Shown here piece after piece: positions 1-7,687 of a stretch of DNA of 31,079 nt. Below the pieces are notes generated by a model that searched no databases, was not told the origin of the DNA, and saw only the letters and a program-made list of their open reading frames with translations. The stretch's first letter is position 1; each line of letters opens with the position of its first letter. Source of the DNA: JANYJJ01 sp038241115 (GTDB lineage Bacteria; Pseudomonadota; Gammaproteobacteria; Burkholderiales; Burkholderiaceae_C); NCBI GenBank assembly GCA_038241115.1, contig JBBRGA010000022.1, positions 1-31,079 of the forward strand. The letters run 5' to 3'. Both the position numbers and the translations under genes were made by a program.

Positions 1-946
1 CCAGGGCGGCGCCCAGACGCTCACCGGTGGCGGGGTTGGTGGCGTACACCGTGACCTGCGCACCGACCAAAGGCAAGTTGTTCACATAGCCGCCCTGCAA
101 ATTGTTCAAGCCCAGGCCTGAGACCTTGCCGTTCAGCACCACGCTGCCCTGCGCCGTCACATCGGCTGCCGGTGCTTTGCCGGTGATGAAACGGTGGGCC
201 GCGTCAAACGCTTTGCGGCTGAAGGAAGTCTCGCGGTGGTCGATGTCCTTGATGACGACGTTCTCCGCGCCTTTCAGCTCGGGGCCGGCAAACGTGACGT
301 TGGTGGGCGTGCCTTTGGTGCCGATCCAGACCCCGTCGGGTTGTGCAAATTTGTCGTTGTTGTCAGAGCGGATGGTCATCCATTTCGGGCCGGGCGTGAC
401 CTCATTTCCGTTGGGTCCTTGGGATGTGTTCAACCCTGTCAGGAAAGCACCCGCGCCGTTGAATTCACCGCCCGGGCGGACCTTGATATCGGCCCACACA
501 CCGTGGTTGGGCGTGCCGCCCAGGATGGCGTGCGAGACCTTGGCCGCGCCACCGCCATTGGCGATGTAGTTGCGCACCGCGTTGCCACCGCGCGAGTTGG
601 CAAACAGCACCACTTGACTGGCACCGGTGGCCTTCAACACCTTGTCCACCTCGGCCGACAGGTACTGCATGTGCTCCGCGGTCGAGGTGCGGCCGTCTTG
701 CGGTTTGGTGTCGTCGTCGCGCGCCAGTGGGTAAGGCACGTCGATGGCGTGCAGCCGCTCGCGCGGCCAGCCGTTCGACTCGAAGCGCCACAGCGTGGTG
801 GTCCACAGTGCGGCGGTGTCGCCGTTGCCGTGGACAAAGACGATGGGCGGCGGTGCCGAGTTGGGCGTGACGGTGGAACAGGCGCCGAGCAGCGCGGTGG
901 CGGCCAATGTGAGCATGGCGAGACGACGGGTGAAGGTTGGATTCAT
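1..946 (-). CDS. Lipoprotein alpha/beta-hydrolase (esterase/lipase-like), 3' end outside window
   Basis: Probable secreted, membrane-anchored ester hydrolase. The frame stays open from the ATG at 946 to the window edge, giving 315 visible residues. The ATG follows GGAG at a 7-base spacing. The N-terminus has an Arg pair (7-8), a hydrophobic stretch and the lipobox LLGAC with Cys23, so lipoprotein processing is expected. The hydrolase core follows: the oxyanion-type HGN at 39-41, the nucleophile elbow A-N-S-R-G with Ser118, GTPNHG near 144-149, and a D-H-R-E segment later that may hold the catalytic His. Beyond about residue 255 a second, beta-rich region begins (LVGAQVTVYATNP), resembling small carboxypeptidase-regulatory or transthyretin-like folds. 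The C-terminus is missing, so length and tail function are unknown. The fold assignment is firm; the substrate (lipid, polyester or other) is not. Confidence 0.75.
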   Translation of the reverse strand, partial: MNPTFTRRLAMLTLAATALLGACSTVTPNSAPPPIVFVHGNGDTAALWTTTLWRFESNGWPRERLHAIDVPYPLARDDDTKPQDGRTSTAEHMQYLSAEVDKVLKATGASQVVLFANSRGGNAVRNYIANGGGAAKVSHAILGGTPNHGVWADIKVRPGGEFNGAGAFLTGLNTSQGPNGNEVTPGPKWMTIRSDNNDKFAQPDGVWIGTKGTPTNVTFAGPELKGAENVVIKDIDHRETSFSRKAFDAAHRFITGKAPAADVTAQGSVVLNGKVSGLGLNNLQGGYVNNLPLVGAQVTVYATNPATGERLGAAL

Positions 947-1006
947 TCAATGGCTCCGGTAGAAAAATACAAATCGGTTCGAGCGCGTTTCAGCGGGTTG
1001 AGAGGG

Positions 1007-1043
1007 GGCGCTCCTTGAGATCGGAAGAGCTTCAAGGGGCGTC
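1007..1043. other. Long hairpin with adapter-like loop downstream of the P1 peptidase gene
   Basis: Bases 1007-1018 (GGCGCTCCTTGA) pair with 1032-1043 (TCAAGGGGCGTC) along 12 positions on the plus strand, including two G-T wobbles. On the minus strand these two positions become mismatches. The 13-base loop is GATCGGAAGAGCT. It starts 10 bases after the end of the minus-strand peptidase gene, so it could terminate or protect that transcript, although no T-run follows on either strand. The loop region contains AGATCGGAAGAGC, identical to the start of Illumina TruSeq adapters (see findings). Confidence 0.45.
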
Positions 1044-1052
1044 AAGGTGGCG

Positions 1053-2090
1053 TCAACCGGGCGTTGGGGTGGACGTTGAGAAACTGCCGGTCATGTCTTT
1101 GGCACACGGCAAGGTCGGCAGCCCTTCACCCGATATTCCCTTGGCCGAGCGCACCGCATTCAGCACCGCGCGCGCCACCACTTCCGCGGCCAGTGTGCCG
1201 AGCACGGTCGTGTGGACTTGCAAACCACTCGCCCCCGTGCCCAAGGCAAACAGCGTGTCGCCGTCGGTCAGGGTGTGGACGGGGTTGATGCTGCGCGCCA
1301 AGCCGTCGTGTGCCATTTGCGCGATTTTGTTGGCCTGCACTTTGCTGATGACGGCGTCGGTGGCGACCACGCCGATGCTGGTCGCGCCACCGGGCATGAG
1401 TTGCTGCAAAACTTCACCGTTCAAGATGGCCTGTGTGGCGCCGACCATGCGCAAGCCGTCCGCGCTGCGCGCGCCGGCCACCACCGCGCCAGTGCGCGGA
1501 TCGACCACGTCACCCACTGCGTTCACCGCCACCATCGCGGCCACTGTCACGCCGTTCACGCACACCGAAGCGCTGCCGAGGCCGCCTTTCATAGCGCGTT
1601 CGATGCCAAACAATTTGCCCACCACGGCCCCCGCGCCGGCACCCACATTGCCCTGCGCCTCTGGCGAGTGGCTGGCCGCTACGCATGCCGCGTAGCCCGC
1701 TGCGGCGTCGGGTCGAATCAATGCATTGCCGGTGAACAGGTCGAACAAGATCGCTGCAGGCACGATAGGAATTCGCACCAGGCTGGCTCCTGTGCCCACT
1801 TCCACGCCCACACCTTTTTCTTCCAGCCAGCGCATCACACCGCCCGCCGCATCCAGCCCAAACGCGCTTCCGCCCGACAACAAAATGGCGTGCACGTGTT
1901 CCACCGCATTCAGCGGCGACAGCAATTCGGTCTCGCGCGTGCCCGGGGCGGCGCCGCGCACATCCACTCCTGCCACCGCGCCTTGCGGCGTGAGCACGAC
2001 GGTGCAGCCCGTGGGGCGGCGGCCGTCGGTGAAGTGGCCCACGCTGAGGCCGCGAACCCGGGTCAGAGCGCCGCTAAAAAGGTCAGCCAT
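1053..2090 (-). CDS. P1-family (DmpA-type) aminopeptidase / D-esterase
   Basis: Member of the N-terminal-nucleophile P1 (S58) peptidase family. These enzymes cleave themselves into two chains and remove N-terminal residues from peptides; some act on beta-peptides or D-amino acid esters. The 345-residue length is normal for the family. Visible hallmarks are the N-terminal RGLSVGHFTD segment (13-22), the glycine-rich LLSGGSAFGLDAA (70-82), and GATSIGVVATDA (235-246). In the last motif Ser238 lines up with the self-cleavage nucleophile (Ser or Thr in relatives). No signal peptide is seen, so it is probably cytoplasmic. The ATG at 2090 has no clear Shine-Dalgarno sequence, but the conserved protein begins there. 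The gene stands alone: a hairpin lies just downstream and a 439-base gap upstream. Substrate preference (peptide amide, beta-peptide or ester) cannot be decided from sequence. Confidence 0.88.
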   Translation of the reverse strand: MADLFSGALTRVRGLSVGHFTDGRRPTGCTVVLTPQGAVAGVDVRGAAPGTRETELLSPLNAVEHVHAILLSGGSAFGLDAAGGVMRWLEEKGVGVEVGTGASLVRIPIVPAAILFDLFTGNALIRPDAAAGYAACVAASHSPEAQGNVGAGAGAVVGKLFGIERAMKGGLGSASVCVNGVTVAAMVAVNAVGDVVDPRTGAVVAGARSADGLRMVGATQAILNGEVLQQLMPGGATSIGVVATDAVISKVQANKIAQMAHDGLARSINPVHTLTDGDTLFALGTGASGLQVHTTVLGTLAAEVVARAVLNAVRSAKGISGEGLPTLPCAKDMTGSFSTSTPTPG

Positions 2091-2529
2091 TGAGTGCGAA
2101 ACGCTCCGAATTTCATGGGCTTATTCAACCACGCCAAGGTGACGCTTCGTCTGCGGCCACACCCTCATGCCCGCGCCTAAATCACGTCCCTCAGCAGCCT
2201 CAGTGCGCCCGGTAATTTCGCAGCCGTTCTAGCTTCGCGCGGTACAAGGCCTGCTCGCTGCGCGCGCTGCTGTCTTGCGCCGCGTTCGCGCGCGCGGGTT
2301 TGTTGCGAGGACCCCATATTTGGTCGGCCGGCAAAAGCTCGTTGGTTATGCGGCGGCTGGGTCTTCGTCAGATGCTTGTTGACCGCCGTGCCGGTTTTGC
2401 GTCACCTTGTCGCGTGAATTCAAGAACGCCATCCCGTCAGCGCGGCGCTGCGTTTGTTCAATTCGACAGCCTGGCAGCTGTCTTGCAAGGTCAGATGCCC
2501 TCAGCTCCTCCAGCGAAGGGCATCAACGA
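2091..2529. other. Gene-poor gap with coding-like remnants on the minus strand
   Basis: No convincing intact gene. On the minus strand two open stretches lie in different frames. One runs from just after the acyl-CoA dehydrogenase stop to a TAA at 2346-2348 and contains a possible ATG at 2432 (28 residues, beginning MAFLNSRDKV). The other runs to a TGA at 2200-2202 and ends in ALYRAKLERLRNYRAH, with a possible TTG start at 2334. Their composition looks protein-like, and a single frameshift would join them, so they could be a decayed small gene. I do not recognise the family. A plus-strand open frame at 2300-2602 has no family features and overlaps the neighbouring gene. The promoter of the P1 peptidase must lie near 2091-2200, but I cannot assign its elements. 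Confidence 0.3.
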
Positions 2530-3669
2530 TCAAGCAAACACACCCGCTGAATCCTGCATGCGTGCCGAAACCTCGCTGAGCTGGTGCATCGTGTCGCCGT
2601 AGCTCATTTCCATCACTGTCAGGCGCTTGAAATAGTGGCTGGCGATGTAGTCGTCGGTCACGCCGATGCCGCCGTGCAGTTGTATGCACTGCTGACCCAC
2701 AAAGCGCATGGACTGGCCGAGTTGCAGCTTGGCTTGTGCCAACGCCCGGCGGCGTGCCGGTGCCGGGTCGTTCAATTTCAACGTGGCGAAATAGCTCATC
2801 GAGCGGCCCAGCTCCAGCTGCATTTTTACGTCGGCGATTCGGTGGCGCAGCGCCTGGAAGCTCGAGATGACGACGCCAAATTGCTTGCGCGTGTTCATGT
2901 AGTCAACGGTCAGTGCCACCAGCTTGTCCATCACGCCAACTGCCTCGGCGCAAACAGCCGCCATGCCGATGTCGATGGCGTGCTCCAAGGCCGCAAAAGC
3001 GGGGCCTGCTTCTAGCAGCTCAATCGCGGTGGCGTCTTTCAAATTGATGTCTGCGGCGCAGCCACCGTCTTGGGTGGCGTAGCCGCGCACCGTCAATCCG
3101 GGGCCGCCTTTGGAAACGATGAACAGCGCAATGCCTGCTGTGTCATTGGCGTTGCCGCTGACGCGTGCTGGCACGATAAAAGCACCGGCATGTTCGCCCG
3201 CAGGAACCAAGCTTTTCACGCCGTTCAATTGCCAGCTGCCGTTGACGAGTCGGGCGGTGGTTTCAACGTGTGCCAATTGGTAACGCGCCGCGCGCTCTTG
3301 GTGCGCTAAAACGACTCGCTCGGTTCCCGATGCGATGCCTTCCAGCCACAAACCTGCGGCCGGTGAATGGCCCATTTTCAGCAAGTGCGTGGCCACCAAG
3401 GCCACAGCCGCAAACGGCTCCAGCACCAGGCCGCGGCCCAGTTCTTCCATCACCACCATGGCGTCGGTCGGGCCGAAGGCCATGCCGCCTTGCGCCTCGC
3501 CCACGTGCAGGCCTGTCAGCCCCAAATCGGCCAGTTCCTGCCAGGCTTGTTTGGAGTAGCCGCCGGTTTTGACGATGCTTTTGCGGCGCTCAAAGTCGTA
3601 GCCTTTGTCGACCCATTTACGGACCGAATCGCGCAGCATGTCTTGGTCTTCAGAAAATTCAAAGTCCAT
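2530..3669 (-). CDS. Acyl-CoA dehydrogenase family protein, small (PimD-like) subunit
   Basis: FAD-dependent acyl-CoA dehydrogenase fold of 379 residues. The N-terminal helical domain starts MDFEFSEDQDMLRDSVRKW. A less conserved middle beta domain spans roughly 125-215. The C-terminal helical domain ends with CIQLHGGIGVTDDYIASHY, the segment that contacts FAD across the dimer. Where many catalytic relatives carry Tyr-Glu-Gly-Thr, this protein has Y-G-D-T (EMSYGDTMHQ), so the usual catalytic glutamate is absent at that position. It begins two bases after the stop of the larger dehydrogenase gene, which fits co-translation and a hetero-oligomer like PimC/PimD or other two-gene dehydrogenases. 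The likely role is alpha,beta-dehydrogenation of an unusual acyl-CoA (dicarboxylyl, cyclic or branched). The specific substrate is unknown; the pairing is an inference from spacing and family type. Confidence 0.85.
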   Translation of the reverse strand: MDFEFSEDQDMLRDSVRKWVDKGYDFERRKSIVKTGGYSKQAWQELADLGLTGLHVGEAQGGMAFGPTDAMVVMEELGRGLVLEPFAAVALVATHLLKMGHSPAAGLWLEGIASGTERVVLAHQERAARYQLAHVETTARLVNGSWQLNGVKSLVPAGEHAGAFIVPARVSGNANDTAGIALFIVSKGGPGLTVRGYATQDGGCAADINLKDATAIELLEAGPAFAALEHAIDIGMAAVCAEAVGVMDKLVALTVDYMNTRKQFGVVISSFQALRHRIADVKMQLELGRSMSYFATLKLNDPAPARRRALAQAKLQLGQSMRFVGQQCIQLHGGIGVTDDYIASHYFKRLTVMEMSYGDTMHQLSEVSARMQDSAGVFA

Positions 3670-3671
3670 GC

Positions 3672-4853
3672 TCAGGCTCCCAAAACAGTTTGCGAAACAA
3701 TATTGCGTTGCACTTCATTGCTGCCGCCGTAGATCGTGGTTTTGCGCATGTTGAAGTAGGTGCTGGCCAGCGGCGCGCAGTGCGCGGCACCGACGTAATC
3801 GCCTTGCCAGCCGGCCTCCATCGCGTCCGAAATAAACGGCACGCTGTAGGGCCCTGCGGCCAACATCATCAGCTCGGAAAAGCGCTGCTGAATTTCGCTG
3901 CCGCGGATTTTCAGTAAGCCGGCCACGTCCAGGCTTTGCTTGCCGCTTTTCTCTGCGCCCAGCACACGCAGCACCATCATTTCCAGGGCCACGATATCGA
4001 CTTCCAGCTTGGCGATCTCGTCGCGGAAGCGCATGTCGTTGTAGACGCCTTCGGCCTTGGCCACGCGCTTCAAGCGCTCGAGTTCACGTTTGGACCGGTT
4101 CACATCGGCGATGCCGGTGCGTTCGTGGGCCAACAAATGCTTGGCGTAGGTCCAGCCTTTGTTTTCTTCGCCCACCAGGTTGTCGACGGGCACTTCGACG
4201 TTGTCAAACCAGACCTCGTTCACCTCGGCCTCGCCGTCCAGCAGCACGATCGGCCGCACGCTCACGCCGGGGCTCTTCATGTCGATCAGCAAAAAGCTGA
4301 TGCCGGTTTGCGGTTTGCCGTCGCTGCTGGTGCGCACCAGGCAAAAAATCCAGTCGCCGTACTGGCCCAGGGTGGTCCAGGTTTTTTGGCCGTTGACCAA
4401 GTAGTAATCGCCCTTGCGCTCGGCCTTGCATTTGAGCGATGCCAGGTCGGAGCCCGAGCCCGGTTCGCTGTAACCCTGGCTCCACCACACCTCGCCGCTC
4501 ATGATGCCGGGCAGGTGGCGCTTTTGCTGCTCGGGCGTGCCGAAGGCCATGATGACTGGGGCCACCATCACCGGGCCAAACGGCACCACGCGAGGTGCAC
4601 CGGCCAGCGCGCATTCCTCTTCAAACAAGTGGCGCTGGATGGAGTTCCAGCCCGGTCCGCCAAACTCTTTGGGCCAGGCCCAGCCGTGCCAACCCTTTTT
4701 GCCCAGAATGCGCGCCCATTGCTGCATGTCTGCTTTGGTCAGGCGCAAGGCGTTGTGAACCTTGTGGCTGAGTTCTTTGGGCAAGCTGTCAGCCACCCAG
4801 TGATGCACTTCTTCGCGGAAGGCCAGTTCGTCGGGGGTGAATGTCAAATCCAT
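3672..4853 (-). CDS. Acyl-CoA dehydrogenase family protein, large (PimC-like) subunit
   Basis: Second dehydrogenase of the pair, 393 residues from the ATG at 4853. That start has GAGG seven bases upstream and gives MDLTFTPDELAFREEV, the expected family N-terminus; an upstream in-frame GTG at 4895 is less likely. Seen in order: the helical N-domain, GWAWPKEFGGPG, the substrate/FAD loop SQGYSEPGSGSDLASLKCKA, NGQKTWTT, and the C-terminal RKTTIYGGSNEVQRNI that closes the FAD site. HERTGIAD in the third domain supplies a glutamate that could act as base, as in isovaleryl-CoA-type enzymes, but this is not certain. It is followed after two bases by the small-subunit gene. Upstream it faces an MFS transporter gene across a 167-base divergent promoter region containing two palindromes. 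Family assignment is firm; substrate is unknown. Confidence 0.88.
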   Translation of the reverse strand: MDLTFTPDELAFREEVHHWVADSLPKELSHKVHNALRLTKADMQQWARILGKKGWHGWAWPKEFGGPGWNSIQRHLFEEECALAGAPRVVPFGPVMVAPVIMAFGTPEQQKRHLPGIMSGEVWWSQGYSEPGSGSDLASLKCKAERKGDYYLVNGQKTWTTLGQYGDWIFCLVRTSSDGKPQTGISFLLIDMKSPGVSVRPIVLLDGEAEVNEVWFDNVEVPVDNLVGEENKGWTYAKHLLAHERTGIADVNRSKRELERLKRVAKAEGVYNDMRFRDEIAKLEVDIVALEMMVLRVLGAEKSGKQSLDVAGLLKIRGSEIQQRFSELMMLAAGPYSVPFISDAMEAGWQGDYVGAAHCAPLASTYFNMRKTTIYGGSNEVQRNIVSQTVLGA

Positions 4854-4932
4854 GGGGCAACCTCGGTTGAAAAGGGCGTCGCTTGCGTGTGCCACGGTGT
4901 GTGCAACAGCGTGCGGCGGCGGGGTTCAGATG

Positions 4933-4962
4933 ACTGAGGTCAGTTTTTAGCACGACCGTGCT
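4933..4962. promoter_or_regulatory. Two adjacent palindromes in a divergent promoter region (candidate operators)
   Basis: Between the dehydrogenase start (4853) and the MFS start (5021) lie two perfect short inverted repeats five bases apart: ACTGA-GG-TCAGT (4933-4944) and AGCACG-AC-CGTGCT (4949-4962), with a run of five T between them. Such paired symmetric sites are typical of dimeric repressors or activators controlling divergent genes. No regulator gene is present nearby, so the binding protein is unknown. The promoter boxes themselves cannot be placed with confidence. Confidence 0.4.
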
Positions 4963-5020
4963 TTGTCGCTTGTCTGCGGGGTGACAAAGGCCCGGGTTCA
5001 TCGCTCAGGATAATTCCACG

Positions 5021-6247
5021 ATGTCCTTGAACCAGCCTGCTGCGCCGCCTTCTTACCGCGCCACTGTTGCGGCGCTGTCCGTGGGTCAGATCATTTGCTG
5101 GGCGGCGCTGTACTACACGTTTTCGTCTTTCGTTTTGCCCATGCAGCGCTCACTGGGCTGGAGCCAACCCGAGTTGATGGGTGCCTTCACAGTGGGACTG
5201 GCGGTCTGGGGCGCCACCACTTATGCAGTGGGCGCGGCCATCGACCAAGGCTGGGGCCGGCGGGTGATGACACTCGGTGCCGCATTGGCTGGCGTGGGTT
5301 TTTTGTTGTGGTCACGCGTCACCACGCTGCCCATGCTGTACGGCACCTGGGCATTGCTTGGCGCATCCATGGCCATGACTTTGTATGAGCCGGCCTTCAA
5401 CGTGCTGACCAAACGCTATCCAGACCGCTATGTGCGCGCCATCACCACGCTCACCTTGGTTGGCGGTTTTGCGAGCACCTTGTCTTTTCCGATGGCCGCC
5501 TGGATGCTGGCGCACGGCGGCTGGCGCGGCGCAGCAACCGCCATCGGCCTGGTGTTGTTGTGCGTGGTCGCACCCCTGCACGCTTGGGCCTTGCGCGGCA
5601 CGCCCGAAGTGCGGTTGCCAAAGGCACATGCTGATGCGCTGAATGACGCCACATTGCACCAAGCCTTGCGCGAGCCGTCGTTCTGGTTGCTGACCGCCAG
5701 CTTCACGTTTTATTCCTTTGCCGCCGCAGCGCTGTGGGCGCACTTGATGCCCGCGTTTGCCGCCAAAGGTCGCACCGAAGTGCAAGCGCTGGCGGTGGTG
5801 GTTTGGTTTGGCCCGGCGCAGGTGCTGGGGCGGTTTTTGCATTTGTGGCTGGGTAAAAGTCTGCCGCCACGCACCGTGGGTCTGGCCGTGCTGGGCGGGC
5901 TGCCGTTGTCGCTGGCCTTGTTTGCTTTGGCCGACCACACCGCCGCCTTGCTGTTCTTTGCGCTGCTGTTTGGCTTTGCCAACGGCCTCGTCACCATCGT
6001 GCGCGGCAGCTTGGTGCCCGACTACTTTGGCCGCGCCCATGTGGGTCGCATCAGCGGTGCCATGGCCGGCATTTCATTGATGGCCCGCGCCGCAGCGCCG
6101 TTGACGACTGCGTGGCTGTTGCTGGCGTTGCCGGGGTACAGGGAATTGCTGCTGGTCCTCAGCGCTGTGGGCGCGGCGGCGCTGCTGGCATTTGCCTTGG
6201 CCGAGCGTCCAAAAGCGGGCGATTGGCAACCGGCTGAGGTGTCCTGA
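5021..6247 (+). CDS. Major facilitator superfamily transporter
   Basis: Inner-membrane secondary transporter of 408 residues with about 12 hydrophobic segments, the normal length and topology for the MFS. The first helix starts near residue 17 (ALSVGQIICWAALYYTF). The loop after helix 2 has the shortened motif DQGWGRR (75-81). A central hydrophilic loop (about 195-215) separates the two six-helix halves, and the tail is short and charged. The overall pattern resembles bacterial members annotated near monocarboxylate or oxalate/formate permeases, but the substrate cannot be read. The ATG at 5021 has AGGA ten bases upstream. It diverges from the acyl-CoA dehydrogenase pair and lies 61 bases upstream of an 8-oxoguanine deaminase on the same strand, with a terminator-like hairpin in between. 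The link to either neighbour is therefore possible but not proven. Confidence 0.85.
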   Translation: MSLNQPAAPPSYRATVAALSVGQIICWAALYYTFSSFVLPMQRSLGWSQPELMGAFTVGLAVWGATTYAVGAAIDQGWGRRVMTLGAALAGVGFLLWSRVTTLPMLYGTWALLGASMAMTLYEPAFNVLTKRYPDRYVRAITTLTLVGGFASTLSFPMAAWMLAHGGWRGAATAIGLVLLCVVAPLHAWALRGTPEVRLPKAHADALNDATLHQALREPSFWLLTASFTFYSFAAAALWAHLMPAFAAKGRTEVQALAVVVWFGPAQVLGRFLHLWLGKSLPPRTVGLAVLGGLPLSLALFALADHTAALLFFALLFGFANGLVTIVRGSLVPDYFGRAHVGRISGAMAGISLMARAAAPLTTAWLLLALPGYRELLLVLSAVGAAALLAFALAERPKAGDWQPAEVS

Positions 6248-6275
6248 AATCAAAAAACACATCGACAACCAGAGC

Positions 6276-6297
6276 CAAGCCCGTTGTGGCTTGTTTT
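6276..6297 (+). terminator. Terminator-like hairpin between the MFS gene and the deaminase gene
   Basis: CAAGCC (6276-6281) pairs with GGCTTG (6288-6293) around a six-base loop and is followed directly by TTTT (6294-6297). It sits 28 bases after the MFS stop and only 11 bases before the deaminase ATG at 6309. The stem is short, so termination may be partial. It could instead be a leader structure limiting ribosome access to the deaminase start, which has no obvious Shine-Dalgarno sequence. Confidence 0.45.
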
Positions 6298-6308
6298 ACA
6301 GTTTGCCC

Positions 6309-7658
6309 ATGACGACATTGTTAGTGCGCCGCTGCCACTTGCTTGCAACGATGGACGACGCAGGCCGCGAGTTCGCCGACGGCGCCCTGTTTGCGCGTGA
6401 CGGCGTGATCGAAGCGGTGGGCGCCACTGCCGAGTTGCCGCAAACCGCCGATGTGGTGATCGACGCGCGCTACCAAGTCGTGATGCCCGGCCTGGTGAAC
6501 ACCCACCACCACATGTACCAAACGCTGACCCGCGCGATGCGGCCTGCGCAAGACCGCGAACTGTTCGGCTGGCTGCAAACGCTGTACCCGGTGTGGGCGC
6601 AGTTGACGCCGGAGATGGTGTTTGTCAGCACCCAGATTGCGTGCGCCGAGCTGATGCTGTCGGGCTGCACCACCACCAGTGACCACTTGTATTTGTTCCC
6701 CAACGGCTGCCGTCTCGACGACAGCTTGCATGCGGCGCGCGAAATCGGTATTCGGTTCCATGCCGCGCGCGGTGCGATGAGCGTCGGCGAAAGTGATGGC
6801 GGGCTGCCGCCTGACCGCGTGGTGGAAAGCGAAGCCGAGATTTTGGAAGACACACAGCGCGTGATCGAAGCCTTTCACGACACTGCTCGCTTCGCCATGC
6901 AGCGCATCGTCGTGGCACCGTGCAGCCCCTTTTCGGTCAGCCGTGAATTGATGCGGGACTCGGCATTGCTGGCACGCGAACACGGCGTCAGCCTGCACAC
7001 CCACCTGGCCGAAAACGACAACGACATCGCCTACACGCGCGAGAAGTTCGGCTGCACGCCTGCCGAGTACGCCGAATCCCTGGGCTGGTTGGGCCCGGAT
7101 GTCTGGCATGCGCACTGCGTGAAATTGGACGCGGCCGGCATCGCGCTGTTTGCCAGCACCGGCACCGGCGTGGCGCATTGCCCGGGCTCGAACATGCGCC
7201 TGGGTTCGGGCATCGCGCCGATTCGCGCCATGCGCGATGCCGGTGTGCCGGTCTCGATTGCGGTGGACGGATCGGCCAGCAACGACAGCAGCCATTTGCT
7301 GGCCGAAGCGCGGCTGGCGATGTTGCTGGCGCGCGTCGGCTTTGGTGCCGACGCCATGGGCGCGCGCGAGGTGTTGCAGATGGCCACGCGTGGCGGCGCG
7401 CGCGTGCTGGGCCGCGACGACATCGGCGTGCTGGCGCCGGGCATGGCCGCCGATCTGGTGGGTTTTGCCATCGACGAAGTAGGCACCGCGGGCGCGTTGC
7501 ACGATCCGCTGGGCGCTTTGATGTTTTGCCACCCGCCGCGCGTGTTGACGAACGTGATCAACGGCCAAGTGCGTGTGCTTGACGGCGAGTTGCAAGGAAC
7601 GGATTTGCGGGCTTTGATATCGCGCCACAACGCCTTGGCATCGTCGCTGCGCGCTTGA
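6309..7658 (+). CDS. 8-oxoguanine deaminase (amidohydrolase, TRZ/ATZ-like)
   Basis: Cytoplasmic metal-dependent deaminase predicted to convert 8-oxoguanine to urate and ammonia, removing an oxidised base from the nucleotide pool. It is 449 residues from the ATG at 6309; the conserved protein begins MTTLLVRRCHLLATMDD, and a longer reading from 6192 overlaps the MFS gene. Amidohydrolase hallmarks are the metal pair in NTHHHMYQ (His66, His68), VAPCSPFSVS (202-211), LHTHLAEN (229-236) with ligand His and catalytic-type Glu, HAHC (267-270), CPGSNMRLGSG (291-301) and VDGSASNDSSH (319-329) with the metal-binding Asp320. RPAQDRELFGWLQTLYP is typical of the characterised 8-oxoguanine deaminase group rather than of atrazine or guanine deaminases. 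A closely related amidohydrolase activity remains possible. Confidence 0.88.
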   Translation: MTTLLVRRCHLLATMDDAGREFADGALFARDGVIEAVGATAELPQTADVVIDARYQVVMPGLVNTHHHMYQTLTRAMRPAQDRELFGWLQTLYPVWAQLTPEMVFVSTQIACAELMLSGCTTTSDHLYLFPNGCRLDDSLHAAREIGIRFHAARGAMSVGESDGGLPPDRVVESEAEILEDTQRVIEAFHDTARFAMQRIVVAPCSPFSVSRELMRDSALLAREHGVSLHTHLAENDNDIAYTREKFGCTPAEYAESLGWLGPDVWHAHCVKLDAAGIALFASTGTGVAHCPGSNMRLGSGIAPIRAMRDAGVPVSIAVDGSASNDSSHLLAEARLAMLLARVGFGADAMGAREVLQMATRGGARVLGRDDIGVLAPGMAADLVGFAIDEVGTAGALHDPLGALMFCHPPRVLTNVINGQVRVLDGELQGTDLRALISRHNALASSLRA

Positions 7659-7687
7659 CCCAGATTCGACTGCGAAGGCTTAAAAGC

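Noticed and set aside
1212..2093. 293-codon plus-strand open frame over the P1 peptidase
   Set aside because: Antisense shadow with low-complexity His/Arg/Ala composition; the minus-strand frame matches a known family from end to end.
2300..2602. 100-codon plus-strand open frame in the gap near the acyl-CoA dehydrogenase
   Set aside because: No family features or ribosome site, and it runs into the 3' end of the dehydrogenase gene.
6321..7628. 435-codon open frame antisense to the 8-oxoguanine deaminase
   Set aside because: Composition (very His/Gln/Arg-rich) is that of an antisense shadow and no domain is recognisable; the plus-strand frame has complete amidohydrolase motifs.
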